DNA of 64,000 nucleotides. Source: CAZYVD01 sp964651045. Lineage in GTDB: Bacteria > Zhuqueibacterota > QNDG01 > DSAB01. A program made the translations under genes and the position numbers. The first letter of the stretch is position 1. Each line of letters begins with the position of its first letter. The DNA lies in assembly GCA_964651045.1 (NCBI GenBank), contig CAZYVD010000006.1:17626-81625 (forward strand). Direction: 5' to 3'. A model generated the notes under the pieces. That model had not been told where the DNA came from. It worked only from the letters and a program-made list of their open reading frames with translations, and did not search any database. Positions 52,977 through 62,348 of the stretch are shown here, piece after piece.

Positions 52977-54026
52977 TCATCTTATTATCTTGACTCTTGA
53001 ACGATTCTTAAGTGCTTCGAATCCCTTTATTATGAGTCTCTCATTTTCCTCCAGTCCCTTTATGACTTCAACTTCTTCGGGATTTTCAAGGCCTGTGGTT
53101 ATGGTCCTTTCTACAGCAACTCCCTTTCTAACTATAAATACTGTTTTTCCTCTTCGCCTCGACAGTATTATATCTTTTGGAATTACTATTGCACTATCCT
53201 TTCTTGCAACAATTATCTCTGCTTTGACAAACATGCCTGGTTTTATGATTAAATTTTTATTGTCTATGATCATTGCTACTTTGAATGTCCTTGTCTCTGC
53301 ATTTATCGCTGGTGAGACTTTCGTGATTTTACCAAGGAGGGTATCTTCCTGTAGTGAGTAGTTGGTTATTCTAACGCTCTGTGATAAAGAAACTCTTCCC
53401 ATCTCCTTTGCTGGAAGATTTACCTCCAGATAAAGCTGGTTGTAGTTCATAAGCCTTACCATTAACTGATTTGCCTGAACCCTGACCATTGGAGTGTAAT
53501 ATGGAAGATCTACGATAATTCCATCGAATGGTGCAGTTATGCTCATTTTTGCTATTTGCAGAATTGCGTTATCGTAGTTATATTTTGCATTTATGTAGGC
53601 AAGTTCGGAATTTTTAAGCTCTCTGAGAGTCACTCCGCCTTTTTCATAGAGGGATTTTTGTTTTTCATATTCTCTTTTTGATATGTCAAGATTTAATCTT
53701 TTCGCCTCGATTGCTATGTTATTCTCATACTCCTCATCTTCAAGCCTGATCATGACCTTTCCTTTGGCTACCCAGTCACCAGGACCATACGGTCTCCCCG
53801 TATTTGGATTCATAAGGAGATTATAACGCCCAGAAATTTCAGATTTGAGCGATACCTCCTTTATTGCCCTCACTGTTCCTGTCGATGTGATGAATTCTTC
53901 GATAGATTTTGGTTTTATCTCAACTACCGAAACCGGCACTGCTATCTCGGTTTCGATGTTTGGCTCCTGTTTTCCACAGTTCAGCAGAAGAATAAAGACA
54001 GCCAGTAATAATGCTCTTTTCTTCAC
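52977..54026 (-). CDS. RND periplasmic adaptor (membrane fusion) lipoprotein
   Basis: A 349-residue adaptor of the HlyD/AcrA type, linking inner-membrane pumps to TolC. A lipoprotein signal LLLAVFILLLNC places a lipid-anchored Cys at about 17. The lipoyl-like half motifs (VSLKSEISGRYNLL and MSITAPFDGIIVDLPYYTPM) flank a coiled-coil hairpin at about 105-160. A beta-barrel domain follows, with NAETRTFKVAMIIDN, and a membrane-proximal domain at the end (VERTITTGLENPEEVEVIKGL). It lies 11 bases after the tolC-like stop and 42 before the AcrB-like gene. Confidence 0.93.
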   Translation of the reverse strand: MKKRALLLAVFILLLNCGKQEPNIETEIAVPVSVVEIKPKSIEEFITSTGTVRAIKEVSLKSEISGRYNLLMNPNTGRPYGPGDWVAKGKVMIRLEDEEYENNIAIEAKRLNLDISKREYEKQKSLYEKGGVTLRELKNSELAYINAKYNYDNAILQIAKMSITAPFDGIIVDLPYYTPMVRVQANQLMVRLMNYNQLYLEVNLPAKEMGRVSLSQSVRITNYSLQEDTLLGKITKVSPAINAETRTFKVAMIIDNKNLIIKPGMFVKAEIIVARKDSAIVIPKDIILSRRRGKTVFIVRKGVAVERTITTGLENPEEVEVIKGLEENERLIIKGFEALKNRSRVKIIR

Positions 54027-54037
54027 CTGTTTACTCC

Positions 54038-55507
54038 TTATTTTATTATTGATGGAACCACAGATTCATCCTTTTCAAAATCATATAGTGACTGGATCTT
54101 CATGTTCAGGAGTTCGAGTTTGTAGCTGATAAGTGAATTTATAAGGCTTTGCTTTTTTTGGGAAAGTTGTGTCTGATATAGCTGAAGGTCCATTCCTGTG
54201 AGGTCACCATTATTGTAGCGTTCAAGATTGATATCATAAGTCCGCTGCGCGTTTTCGACATTTTTCCTTGCAAGTTCGATCTGGGTTTCGAGGTTCTTGA
54301 GGTTGCGGTAAACATTTCTGATTGCAATAATAATGTTTTTCTTCTCATCATCTAAGTCGAGTTTGCTGACCTCTATTGTTGCCTCAGAGGCCTTTATTCT
54401 CGATCTTTTCTCGCCCCAGTCAAAGAGTGGAATATTAAAAGAGAGGGCCACTCTTTGATTTTTTGTTGGAACATTGTAAATGTCTTGAAATTTTTCATCT
54501 GTGCCGATGATTCCATACGAAAGATTGACCGTTCCCTTGAACTCATTAATTGCCGATGTTCGTATTAGATTGAAATATGCATTTTCAATATCGATCTTTT
54601 GTTGTCTCAACTCCATTCTGTATTTCAGCCCGTGATCTATTGCCTTTTGCAGGTCGATCTTTATCGGTTGATAATTGACGTCCGCTACTACATCGATCTG
54701 CTCAAAGAGGGATATTCCGATTAATTTTTTTAAATTATCCTTTGCATTCTCAAGAGATACTTCACTGTTCTGTACTTGCGATTTGCTTGAAGCAACATTC
54801 AATTCTGCCTGATAGAGCTCCTCCAATGGGGCAAGACCAGCATTTACTTTATTTTGTGTTATCTCATAATTTTTTTCATAGTTTTTGAGTTCTTCTTTTG
54901 CTATTTCAAGGCTCATTCTTGCCTGGTATACTGTAAAAAAACTCTGTGCAACAAGCCGTTCAAGGTTTAGCATCTGTATGGCATAGTTCAGCGATGTGTT
55001 TTCCAGATCGAGTTCGAGCTCTCGAAGTGTCATCTTGGTTCTGTTGTATGTAAAAATGGGTTGATTGTAACTCAAATATAGATTGTTACTGAAGGTTTTA
55101 CTCCTCAGATTCTGATATTCACTATATGCATCCCTCCAGGTGAACTGGTTGATCAGTGCAAGTGTTCCATCTGTATATTTTATGGGCTGTGAAATAGTAA
55201 ATGTACTATAAGATTGTTTGATCTCGTTTGTGTACCATGTGGAAAAGAAATTGTTAAACGATCTGTCCTGCGAGTAGTCGAAAGGAGTTATCGAAAGAGA
55301 GAATTGTGATTTAAGAGCCGCATTTTGTGCATTTAAAAGCTGTCTGCTTCTTTCAACATTAAGCTCCAGCTTCTTGATATTGGGACTGTTTTTTCTGGCA
55401 ATTTCAAGGGAACTCTCAAGTGTCAGTATTGTTTGACCGTTCAATTTAATAGTTGTAAATACAAAGAAAATAAAAAAGAACCATAAATAGGCCGATCGGT
55501 TGTTCAT
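54038..55507 (-). CDS. TolC-family outer-membrane channel protein
   Basis: A 489-residue outer-membrane exit-duct protein. The signal peptide (about 8-24) ends in LNG-Q, and two repeats of long helical hairpins with heptad spacing are visible (for example RQLLNAQNAALKSQF, QKSLINSLISYKLELLNMKI near the C-terminus). The RNVYRNLKNLETQIELARKNVE and YNNGDLTGMDLQLYQTQL segments are typical of the OEP family, the latter being the usual 'Y..G......l..aq..l' helix. It precedes the adaptor gene by 11 bases and follows the large ABC-2 protein gene by about 33 bases, so it could serve both RND and ABC parts of the operon. Confidence 0.92.
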   Translation of the reverse strand: MNNRSAYLWFFFIFFVFTTIKLNGQTILTLESSLEIARKNSPNIKKLELNVERSRQLLNAQNAALKSQFSLSITPFDYSQDRSFNNFFSTWYTNEIKQSYSTFTISQPIKYTDGTLALINQFTWRDAYSEYQNLRSKTFSNNLYLSYNQPIFTYNRTKMTLRELELDLENTSLNYAIQMLNLERLVAQSFFTVYQARMSLEIAKEELKNYEKNYEITQNKVNAGLAPLEELYQAELNVASSKSQVQNSEVSLENAKDNLKKLIGISLFEQIDVVADVNYQPIKIDLQKAIDHGLKYRMELRQQKIDIENAYFNLIRTSAINEFKGTVNLSYGIIGTDEKFQDIYNVPTKNQRVALSFNIPLFDWGEKRSRIKASEATIEVSKLDLDDEKKNIIIAIRNVYRNLKNLETQIELARKNVENAQRTYDINLERYNNGDLTGMDLQLYQTQLSQKKQSLINSLISYKLELLNMKIQSLYDFEKDESVVPSIIK

Positions 55508-55540
55508 TTTCTTCTCCTATTTAATTGGATCTTATTTATA

Positions 55541-58500
55541 TCATCGTTTGATCCATTTGATTGCATCTGCAAATATGATACGTTTCTCGCTCTTGTTTGT
55601 TAACTCTACTACTGCAGTATCGGGTGAAAGGTAAAAACTTCCAAGAAAGTTCCAGCCTGGTTCTGAGTTGTCGGGATCAAATAAAATCTCCTCTACGCCC
55701 TCATCATGATGTACAAAGAATTGATATGTACCCTTCTCCTGGTTTTTTCTTCTTATTCGCTTGAAAGGCATGTTTACATTATTGTTAAAATAGTAGTAAA
55801 GATCATAGTAGCCGCTTCTCTCTATGGGAGCCTTCCATATTGCCTTCCTGTCGCCATTTCCAGAACGTGTAAAATAGGCTGAGCGGATGAATTTGCCATA
55901 AAAGTCTGCAAAAATAGTGGATTCCCATCTTGTAGGAGGCCTCCACCATCTCATCGGCATATATTTTTCTTTTCGTTTTTTCCTAATACCAATCCATCCC
56001 TTTAATAGGCTTTTAGATTCGGGATTAATTACAGAGAAGGTCAAATCTTCGTTGTCAACGACAATTGAACCTTGCTCGTGGAGAAGAATCATCTCATCCA
56101 ACACTTTCTCTCCATCAAAAATGGAAGCCTTTTCATTTAATTTGAATTCATCGAAACCGTGAGTAATAACAGATGGAATATTTTGTGAAACATATGTGTC
56201 TATTGTCATCATACGCGGAGCCTGATCTAAAACAATACCGATCTCTTTTGTTTCTCCTTTATCGAGTTTTACTATTTTTTCTGTCGCAGGCTCCATGCCC
56301 GATCTTCTCATAAATACTCTCTTGAGGTCTGAAAAGACAGAAATCTTTATGATACCGGAAACTTGTTCTGGATTTGAAACCGAAAATTTTATCTGATATC
56401 TTGTCCTCTCGTTGTCTATTACCTTATAACCAGTAGGAGTGCTGAACAGAAATCCTGGAAGTTTATTCATCTCATACCAATTTTTAATCATCTTTTCAAA
56501 GTCGATTCCAAATTTATTTTTTATTCTTCTAGTAAAAAAGCTAGCATCGACCTTTTTAAAACGGTTTTCTTTTAAAATTTCATTAAGAAAAGATTTGAAG
56601 GTATCGATGCCTATCGTGCATTCAAGCGATGAAAAAAGACTGTTTCCTTTGAATTTAATAAGATCTCTTAACAGACCTTTATATTCTGGATCGGACAAGA
56701 GCTCTATCATGCTGTGGCCATTCAAGGCAATGTTTACCTTCTCATTGTCTGTAAGTCCTGAAAAAAACCGTGAGCGAATGGTCTGACTTAGCTGGTTCTC
56801 TATTCGTTGCTTTATGTATGTCTCGAGTATGATGTTAAAGATTGGCCATTTTTGAGATTCAAAATAGTTTACGAATGTATAATAGTTAGGATAGATCTGA
56901 TAACTGCCCTGTTCTGAGGATAAACCTCGTCTAAATCCAGAACTGCTATTCAATAATGTTGATGTAACAAAGGAGCGGAATAACCCTGACTGAAATTCGG
57001 CAGGTGTTGTGACCTCTCGCTTTAACCTTGACCATCGTTTATTATATTTTGTATACAGCTTAAAATCAGCTATCTTGCCGAGGAGTATACCCTTTTCTGG
57101 CAGAAGTACCATTTCGGGCTGGACATATTCAAGAGCCGTTGTCCACATTCTATCATAGCTAAAGAATTGTATTGGAACTTCAATTAGCAGGAGCTTTTTA
57201 TATGGATAGGAGAGTTCTATGTTGCCCTCGAAATTGGTCTTAATATCCCTAATAACGCTTGATAGTGTGTCTTTTATTTCTTTGAAATAGTCTTTAAAGT
57301 AATCATGGCCAGGCCTAACGAAAAGAGTGTATTCAATAGAATCTACTGTTATTGTGCTTTTATTATATCTTCCAATTATTAATGTAACTCCAGGAAGGGG
57401 AGCAGGGGAGGAGATCCTGTAAACCTGGTCATCTAATTTGACGATTTTTCCCTGTGAAATTGGGTTTAAATTTTCTCTTGTATGAACGATCATATCAAAG
57501 TCAATAAAATCCTGTCTGTGGTTTGCTGGATTTTTTGTATTGTATCCATAACACGATACAGGATACCACTGCGATTCTGGAGTGAGCAGCAAATAATCTC
57601 TGGAAATAAATGCAATACGCTTATCTATGTTAAATATCCATGGACGATATAAAATTTTGCGATCTTGTTCAGAAACATCCACAAAACACGCCTCTTCGTC
57701 AATAGTGCCTGAATAGTATATTGTCAACGAATCTTCAGAGCTCTTTTCGAGTGGAGATTCTGGTTTAACTGTCAGGATATGAAGTTCTCTCCTGAAAGGT
57801 ATTTTTTTACCATTTTTCTCAACTCTTGAGACAGAAAGTCCTGGATTTAATTGAAAGATATATTCATGGATCGGCTCTGTGTTTTCATTTATAAATACAA
57901 CACTTGTTCTGCTCTCAATTGTTTTTCCAAGATGTTTTATATCAATTTTGCATTTTTTTATTGATACTCTCTTCTTTTCTGAAATCTGATTATTAATCTC
58001 GATCATCCTGCTACGCAGAGATTCGCCCCTTCCCTGATTAGAAATGTAGAAGATCCCAAGATATACTCCAGTGCAGAACAATATGATCGAGAATATCAAT
58101 GAGAAACGAATCATGTGTCTTGACTGCGGAAGTCTTTTTATCAAAAGTATTGTAGCAAAGATAAAACTTAATCCGAGTGACAGATATATTGCCCTGTGAA
58201 TAAAAATTTCTCCCAAATTTCCAAATCCAACGAAATCTGAATGCATCATTGGAAGATAAAAGGTCATGTAATCCATCAAGAAATAGATCTTGCTGCCAAA
58301 GAATATTAGAGATGTTGCTGCATATCCGAGCAGAATTATAAAAGTAGCAGGCTGATTTTTGATAATTACCATCATAAGAAATGAGAGTCCAAAAATAAAT
58401 ATAAGAGAAGGAAGAGTTATCAATAGAGGATAATAGATATATGCCTTGAAGTTAATATCTACATCTGAGAAGAATATGTTGAACACCGCTGCTGTGAAGA

Positions 58501-58876
58501 GTACTATGAGGTTAAGTATCATGAATACGATTAAAATACCGAGTGTTTTGCCCAGCACATAGTCGCCGTTTGTCATTGAGCGCATATATATTACTTCTGT
58601 TGTATCCAGTTTTTTGTCCCGTTTCAGAAAATCTGAAGCTAAAAATATCGCAATAACTGCCTGAGTTACATTTAATAGTATCATGTTGACATAGGGAATG
58701 GAGGAGGATATCCCTCTATACATCCATGGAGTATTAAAAATGCCTGACATGATAAGATCAAATATGCCAAGAATTATAATTGCACATACAGAGAATATTC
58801 TAAAAAACCAGCTTCTGAGCAGTGTCTTCATCTCATAGATTGATACTGTCCATATATTGTGGAATGACAACATCAC
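55541..58876 (-). CDS. ABC-2 permease fused to a degenerate M1-peptidase-like and golvesin-like extracytoplasmic region
   Basis: A 1111-residue protein. The N-terminal 280 residues hold about seven helices of the ABC-2 permease type (YEMKTLLRSWFFRIFSV start). From about 300 to 880, a large extracytoplasmic region follows the layout of M1-family aminopeptidases attached to ABC-2 permeases in FCB bacteria (beta domain with TSVVFINENTEPIHEYIFQLNPG, then helical part). The zinc motif HExxH and the distal Glu are not visible, so it is probably not a peptidase. The last 110 residues (SGYYDLYYYFN, HHDEGVEEILFD, FLGSFYL...ADAIKWIKR) resemble the golvesin/xanthan-lyase C-terminal binding domain. It overlaps no neighbour and lies 21 bases after its ATPase gene. 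Confidence 0.8.
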   Translation of the reverse strand: MMLSFHNIWTVSIYEMKTLLRSWFFRIFSVCAIIILGIFDLIMSGIFNTPWMYRGISSSIPYVNMILLNVTQAVIAIFLASDFLKRDKKLDTTEVIYMRSMTNGDYVLGKTLGILIVFMILNLIVLFTAAVFNIFFSDVDINFKAYIYYPLLITLPSLIFIFGLSFLMMVIIKNQPATFIILLGYAATSLIFFGSKIYFLMDYMTFYLPMMHSDFVGFGNLGEIFIHRAIYLSLGLSFIFATILLIKRLPQSRHMIRFSLIFSIILFCTGVYLGIFYISNQGRGESLRSRMIEINNQISEKKRVSIKKCKIDIKHLGKTIESRTSVVFINENTEPIHEYIFQLNPGLSVSRVEKNGKKIPFRRELHILTVKPESPLEKSSEDSLTIYYSGTIDEEACFVDVSEQDRKILYRPWIFNIDKRIAFISRDYLLLTPESQWYPVSCYGYNTKNPANHRQDFIDFDMIVHTRENLNPISQGKIVKLDDQVYRISSPAPLPGVTLIIGRYNKSTITVDSIEYTLFVRPGHDYFKDYFKEIKDTLSSVIRDIKTNFEGNIELSYPYKKLLLIEVPIQFFSYDRMWTTALEYVQPEMVLLPEKGILLGKIADFKLYTKYNKRWSRLKREVTTPAEFQSGLFRSFVTSTLLNSSSGFRRGLSSEQGSYQIYPNYYTFVNYFESQKWPIFNIILETYIKQRIENQLSQTIRSRFFSGLTDNEKVNIALNGHSMIELLSDPEYKGLLRDLIKFKGNSLFSSLECTIGIDTFKSFLNEILKENRFKKVDASFFTRRIKNKFGIDFEKMIKNWYEMNKLPGFLFSTPTGYKVIDNERTRYQIKFSVSNPEQVSGIIKISVFSDLKRVFMRRSGMEPATEKIVKLDKGETKEIGIVLDQAPRMMTIDTYVSQNIPSVITHGFDEFKLNEKASIFDGEKVLDEMILLHEQGSIVVDNEDLTFSVINPESKSLLKGWIGIRKKRKEKYMPMRWWRPPTRWESTIFADFYGKFIRSAYFTRSGNGDRKAIWKAPIERSGYYDLYYYFNNNVNMPFKRIRRKNQEKGTYQFFVHHDEGVEEILFDPDNSEPGWNFLGSFYLSPDTAVVELTNKSEKRIIFADAIKWIKR

Positions 58877-58897
58877 TTTTTACCTTCTAAATATTAT

Positions 58898-59806
58898 TTA
58901 CTTTAATAGCTCTTCATCATCCAAATGTTGATGAAGTTCATATTCCATTAAATAGACATATGCATGTTCCAGATTTGGATCGATTGGCTTGGCCTTGTAG
59001 CCGTCGATTCTGTCGGCAACTACCTGAACTTCCCAACCGCCTTCGGATGGAATTGTTGAGATGACCGAATATCTCTCTTTAATTCTTTCCAGCTCACTAT
59101 CCATTGCATCGATTTGAAATACATGTCCACTTGCCTTTTCGATTAATTTGTGTGGGGGGCCATTGAATGCAACTTCTCCTTTATTGAGAAGAGCCATACT
59201 TCTGCATGTACTCGAGATATCACCCACAATATGAGTAGAAAGAATTATGATTATATCTTTCTGGCTTAAATCGGATAGAAGGTTTCTGAACCGGATTCGC
59301 TCCTCAGGGTCAAGGCCCGTTGTAGGCTCATCTACAATGATGATTTTTGGATCTCCTATTACAGCCTGGGCAATGCCGAGCCTTCTCTTCATTCCACCAG
59401 AGAGTTTGTTTGCTGGTCGATCTCTTACTTCATAAAGACCTACCCTCTCCAGCATCTCATCTACTGAATTTGCACGTTCTTTTTTAGATTTTATTCCTGC
59501 AAGTGATGCCACATAGTCTAAAAATTCCCATGTCTTTAGTTTTGAAAAGAAATGGAATTCCTGAGGCAGATAGCCCAGCATGGCTCTTATTTCACGACGA
59601 TTTTTCTGAAGATCTAAATCATTTACTCTTACCGACCCCTTTGTTGGTTTCATTAGAGTGGCAAGTATGCGCATCAGAGTCGTCTTTCCTGCACCGTTCG
59701 GCCCAAGCAGTCCAAACATTCCATTGTCAATTTGAAGATTTACATCTTTTAAAGCCTGATTCCCATTTTTGTAAATCTTTGTAAGGTCTTCAATAGTAAT
59801 CTGCAT
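58898..59806 (-). CDS. ABC transporter ATPase
   Basis: A 302-residue ATPase with all motifs: A-loop Tyr12, Walker A GPNGAGKT (35-42), Q-loop in YLPQEFHFFSK, signature LSGGMKRRLGIAQ, Walker B IIIVDEPTTGLDPEERIRF and the switch His in STHIVGDISS. It pairs with the ABC-2 permease encoded next. Its sequence is close to the ATPase domain fused to the RND protein downstream, for example the shared GMFGLLGPNGAGKTTLMRI and GLDPEERIRFRNLL; here the A-loop to Walker A spacing is a normal 23 residues, against 196 in the fusion. It begins 29 bases after the LolA-like gene. Confidence 0.95.
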   Translation of the reverse strand: MQITIEDLTKIYKNGNQALKDVNLQIDNGMFGLLGPNGAGKTTLMRILATLMKPTKGSVRVNDLDLQKNRREIRAMLGYLPQEFHFFSKLKTWEFLDYVASLAGIKSKKERANSVDEMLERVGLYEVRDRPANKLSGGMKRRLGIAQAVIGDPKIIIVDEPTTGLDPEERIRFRNLLSDLSQKDIIIILSTHIVGDISSTCRSMALLNKGEVAFNGPPHKLIEKASGHVFQIDAMDSELERIKERYSVISTIPSEGGWEVQVVADRIDGYKAKPIDPNLEHAYVYLMEYELHQHLDDEELLK

Positions 59807-59835
59807 TTCTATACTCGATTGGAAGAAATTTGTCT

Positions 59836-60588
59836 CTATCCTTTGGGAGGTTCAAAAATAGAAGGATCGAGCTCAGGATTGATTTCGATTTTCTCTATCA
59901 CTATCTGAAACGATCCTCCAAATCTTCCTCCTCTTGCTCTCTGCATTCCGCCCCTTTTAATTTCGATCGAATGAGGGATCAGTAGCCCATCTACCTCTTT
60001 ATAATCACTGTAATATGTCTCATTAACAAATTCTCTATCCTGAAACCTTCTGAGTGATTCTTCTTTGAGCACTAAGTAGTATTCAGTATCGATATAGTAG
60101 TATTTTGTATTACCGTCTTTAAGATTCACTTTAAGTTTAAAGACCTCGGTTCCCTGCATGTTTTCCCTGCCAACAAGTTCTACTGTATGCCCCTTTTCCT
60201 TATAGTCAACAAGAGGACCTTCCAGCTCTGGTATACCTGCCATAAAACCCCTTCTTCTTGACTGTCCCATTGACCTTACCATTCTGCCGCTTCTATTGGG
60301 CATATTTGACCATGTAGTGTCGCCATTTGAGCCTGTTATCATGACTCGATCACCAAAATAACTTTCACTTCTATAGCAGTCGGGCTTTTTGATATATCTC
60401 TTAAATGAAAATTCCATGTTCCCGAACAGACTCTTTCCAACAACCTTAAAACTCTTTATCGATTTAATAGCATCATATCCGCCTCTGGCTTCAATGTTTT
60501 TTTGGATGATCTCATCTGCACTCTGGCCATATAAAGAAAGAGTAAAGATGACCAGCAGGAGTAGAACATAGTGTCTCTTACTCAACAT
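59836..60588 (-). CDS. LolA-like outer-membrane lipoprotein-sorting protein
   Basis: A 250-residue exported protein with a signal peptide (about 1-22, ending LYG-QS). The body has the half-barrel pattern of LolA/LolB-like proteins: an N-terminal helix ADEIIQKNIEARGGYDAIKSI typical of 'outer membrane lipoprotein-sorting' family members, and paired strands such as NTKYYYIDTEYYLVLKEE and GLLIPHSIEIKRGG. LolA-type proteins carry lipids or lipoproteins across the periplasm. The ATG at 60588 follows GGAGG by 6-7 bases; the in-frame start at 60618 is not supported. It heads the export operon, which suggests a hydrophobic cargo. Sequence ends in PPKG. Confidence 0.75.
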   Translation of the reverse strand: MLSKRHYVLLLLVIFTLSLYGQSADEIIQKNIEARGGYDAIKSIKSFKVVGKSLFGNMEFSFKRYIKKPDCYRSESYFGDRVMITGSNGDTTWSNMPNRSGRMVRSMGQSRRRGFMAGIPELEGPLVDYKEKGHTVELVGRENMQGTEVFKLKVNLKDGNTKYYYIDTEYYLVLKEESLRRFQDREFVNETYYSDYKEVDGLLIPHSIEIKRGGMQRARGGRFGGSFQIVIEKIEINPELDPSIFEPPKG

Positions 60589-60636
60589 TTTTACCTCCAA
60601 ATTTTTCATTAAATTCATTCAGTATTTTAACACTTC

Positions 60637-60665
60637 AATATACCAATTTCTTTCTAACTTTGAAA
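60637..60665 (-). promoter_or_regulatory. Weak candidate promoter for the export operon
   Basis: Minus strand TTTCAA (60665-60660), 17 bases, TATATT (60642-60637). The -10 is good but the -35 is poor. Transcription would start near 60630, about 42 bases before the first ATG of the operon. Confidence 0.3.
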
Positions 60666-60708
60666 GCAGTAGAGGATATGATGCTTAATCAACATAATAT
60701 TCTTTATA

Positions 60709-62136
60709 CTATTTTTTCTGTGGTTTGTAGATGTGAACACATTCTCCTGAGAAAACCTCTGCAGCTTCCATAAGAGTTTCAGACAGAGTTGGATGAGGAT
60801 GTATTGTTTTCTTCAAATCGGATACTCTCAGTCCAGCCTCGATTGCAAGAGCCCCTTCTGCTATAAGCTCACCTGCATTAGGGCCTACTATTCCCAATCC
60901 CAATATCTTTTCTGTTTCAGGATCTACTATTACTTTTGTCATGCCATCGCTTCTACCAAGAGACACAGATCTACCAGAAGCCGCCCATGGGAATCTGCCA
61001 ACACCTATATTAATATTTTTCAATTTTGCCTCTGTTTCTGTCAGGCCGCACCAGCTTATCTCAGGATCTGTAAATAGCACAGCAGGTATGGCCTTTGGCT
61101 TAAACTCAACATCCTTACCAGAGATTACTTCTACAGCAGTTCTTCCTTCATGAGTCGCCTTGTGTGCAAGCATTGCACCACCAACCACATCACCAATAGC
61201 GTATATTTTAGGATCATCGGTTTGAAGTTTATCATTTACCTTAATGAATCCATTTTTATCGGTCACCACTGCTGTATTTTCAAGGCCAAGGTTGTCTGAA
61301 TTTGGTTTTCTTCCTATTGTAATTAAGACCTTATCGAATTTTGCCTCATGAATTTTTCCATCATTTAATTTCATTTTTACGCTGACTTCTTCATTTGTAT
61401 TATCTATTTTTTCTACAGTTGTGTTTGTTAAAATTGCACTGAAGATTTTTCTGGCAGACTGTGAATAGATCCTTATCAAATCCGAATCTGCTCCTGGAAG
61501 TATGTCCGGCATCATTTCAACTATTGTCACCTCTGACCCAAGAGTAGAATAAATTGTTCCTATCTCGAGTCCGATATAGCCGCCTCCAATAATGAGAAGT
61601 TTTTCTGGAATATCTTTTAATTCCAGAGCCTCTGATGAATCCATTATACGAGGAGTCTCAAAAAAAAGATCCGGAAATGGGGCAGGATGTGAACCTGTAG
61701 CAATGATTGCATTTTTAAACACAACATTTTCAACTGTTCCGTCATTTTTTATTATTTCAACACTATTTGAATCAATAAATTTTGCCCTGCCATTGATCAT
61801 ACGAATGTTTCTCTGTTTAGTTAGACGTCCCAGACCTCCGGTGAGCTTCTCAACAATCCCATCCTTCCATTTTCTGATCATGTCGATGTCTATATCAGGT
61901 GGCTGAAATGTGACTCCGGTTTTTTTTGCATTCATTGCCTCTCTAATTACTTCGGAAACATGAAGAAGCGTCTTTGTGGGTATGCATCCCCTGTACAGAC
62001 ATACTCCACCAGGATTTGGCTCTGTATCTATCAGTGTGACGCTCATTCCAATATCTGCTGCGTGAAAGGCTGCAGGATATCCGCCAGGACCTGCTCCTAT
62101 TACAACAAGATCTTCAGTGGTTTTATTATGTTGCAT
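60709..62136 (-). CDS. lpdA: Dihydrolipoyl dehydrogenase
   Basis: A 475-residue FAD-dependent enzyme that reoxidises the dihydrolipoyl group of 2-oxoacid dehydrogenase or glycine-cleavage complexes. FAD motif VVIGAGPGGYPAAFHAAD and redox-active pair in GGVCLYRGCIPTK (Cys-x4-Cys) are intact. The NAD site is LLIIGGGYIGLEIGTIYSTLG. The C-terminal catalytic pair is in IHPHPTLSETLMEAA. The frame is open to 62229, but ATG 62136 follows GGGAG at 7 bases and starts one residue block before the FAD strand, so it is preferred. No lipoyl-enzyme partner gene lies near it. A promoter candidate lies about 65 bases upstream. Confidence 0.95.
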   Translation of the reverse strand: MQHNKTTEDLVVIGAGPGGYPAAFHAADIGMSVTLIDTEPNPGGVCLYRGCIPTKTLLHVSEVIREAMNAKKTGVTFQPPDIDIDMIRKWKDGIVEKLTGGLGRLTKQRNIRMINGRAKFIDSNSVEIIKNDGTVENVVFKNAIIATGSHPAPFPDLFFETPRIMDSSEALELKDIPEKLLIIGGGYIGLEIGTIYSTLGSEVTIVEMMPDILPGADSDLIRIYSQSARKIFSAILTNTTVEKIDNTNEEVSVKMKLNDGKIHEAKFDKVLITIGRKPNSDNLGLENTAVVTDKNGFIKVNDKLQTDDPKIYAIGDVVGGAMLAHKATHEGRTAVEVISGKDVEFKPKAIPAVLFTDPEISWCGLTETEAKLKNINIGVGRFPWAASGRSVSLGRSDGMTKVIVDPETEKILGLGIVGPNAGELIAEGALAIEAGLRVSDLKKTIHPHPTLSETLMEAAEVFSGECVHIYKPQKK

Positions 62137-62200
62137 ATTATAACTCCCATACAAATTATCTACGATTTTTAAAATGATACAATTTTTAAAAAGACTTGGG

Positions 62201-62229
62201 AATTTAATATAACTCATATAGAAAATCAA
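62201..62229 (-). promoter_or_regulatory. Sigma-70 promoter for lpdA
   Basis: Minus strand TTGATT (62229-62224), 17 bases, TAAATT (62206-62201). Transcription would start near 62194, 58 bases before the chosen lpdA ATG. The -10 is a moderate match. Confidence 0.45.
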
Positions 62230-62273
62230 GCTCTATGTAGCCTATTTTTACTTGCATTGAAACTTTTCTTTTA

Positions 62274-62298
62274 TTAATTTTATTACTAATAAAATTAA
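62274..62298. promoter_or_regulatory. AT-rich perfect dyad between divergent genes
   Basis: TTAATTTTATT and AATAAAATTAA form a perfect 11-base inverted repeat with a 3-base centre, between lpdA and the divergent nucleotidyltransferase gene. It could be an operator for either. AT-only composition lowers its weight. Confidence 0.35.
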
Positions 62299-62348
62299 GT
62301 CTTAATCCTGCTTGGATAATTCCGCGATATTATTTTCTTTTATTATTC

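Noticed and set aside
55541..58876. Active M1 aminopeptidase attached to the ABC-2 permease
   Set aside because: No HExxH motif or downstream zinc Glu could be found in the translated sequence.
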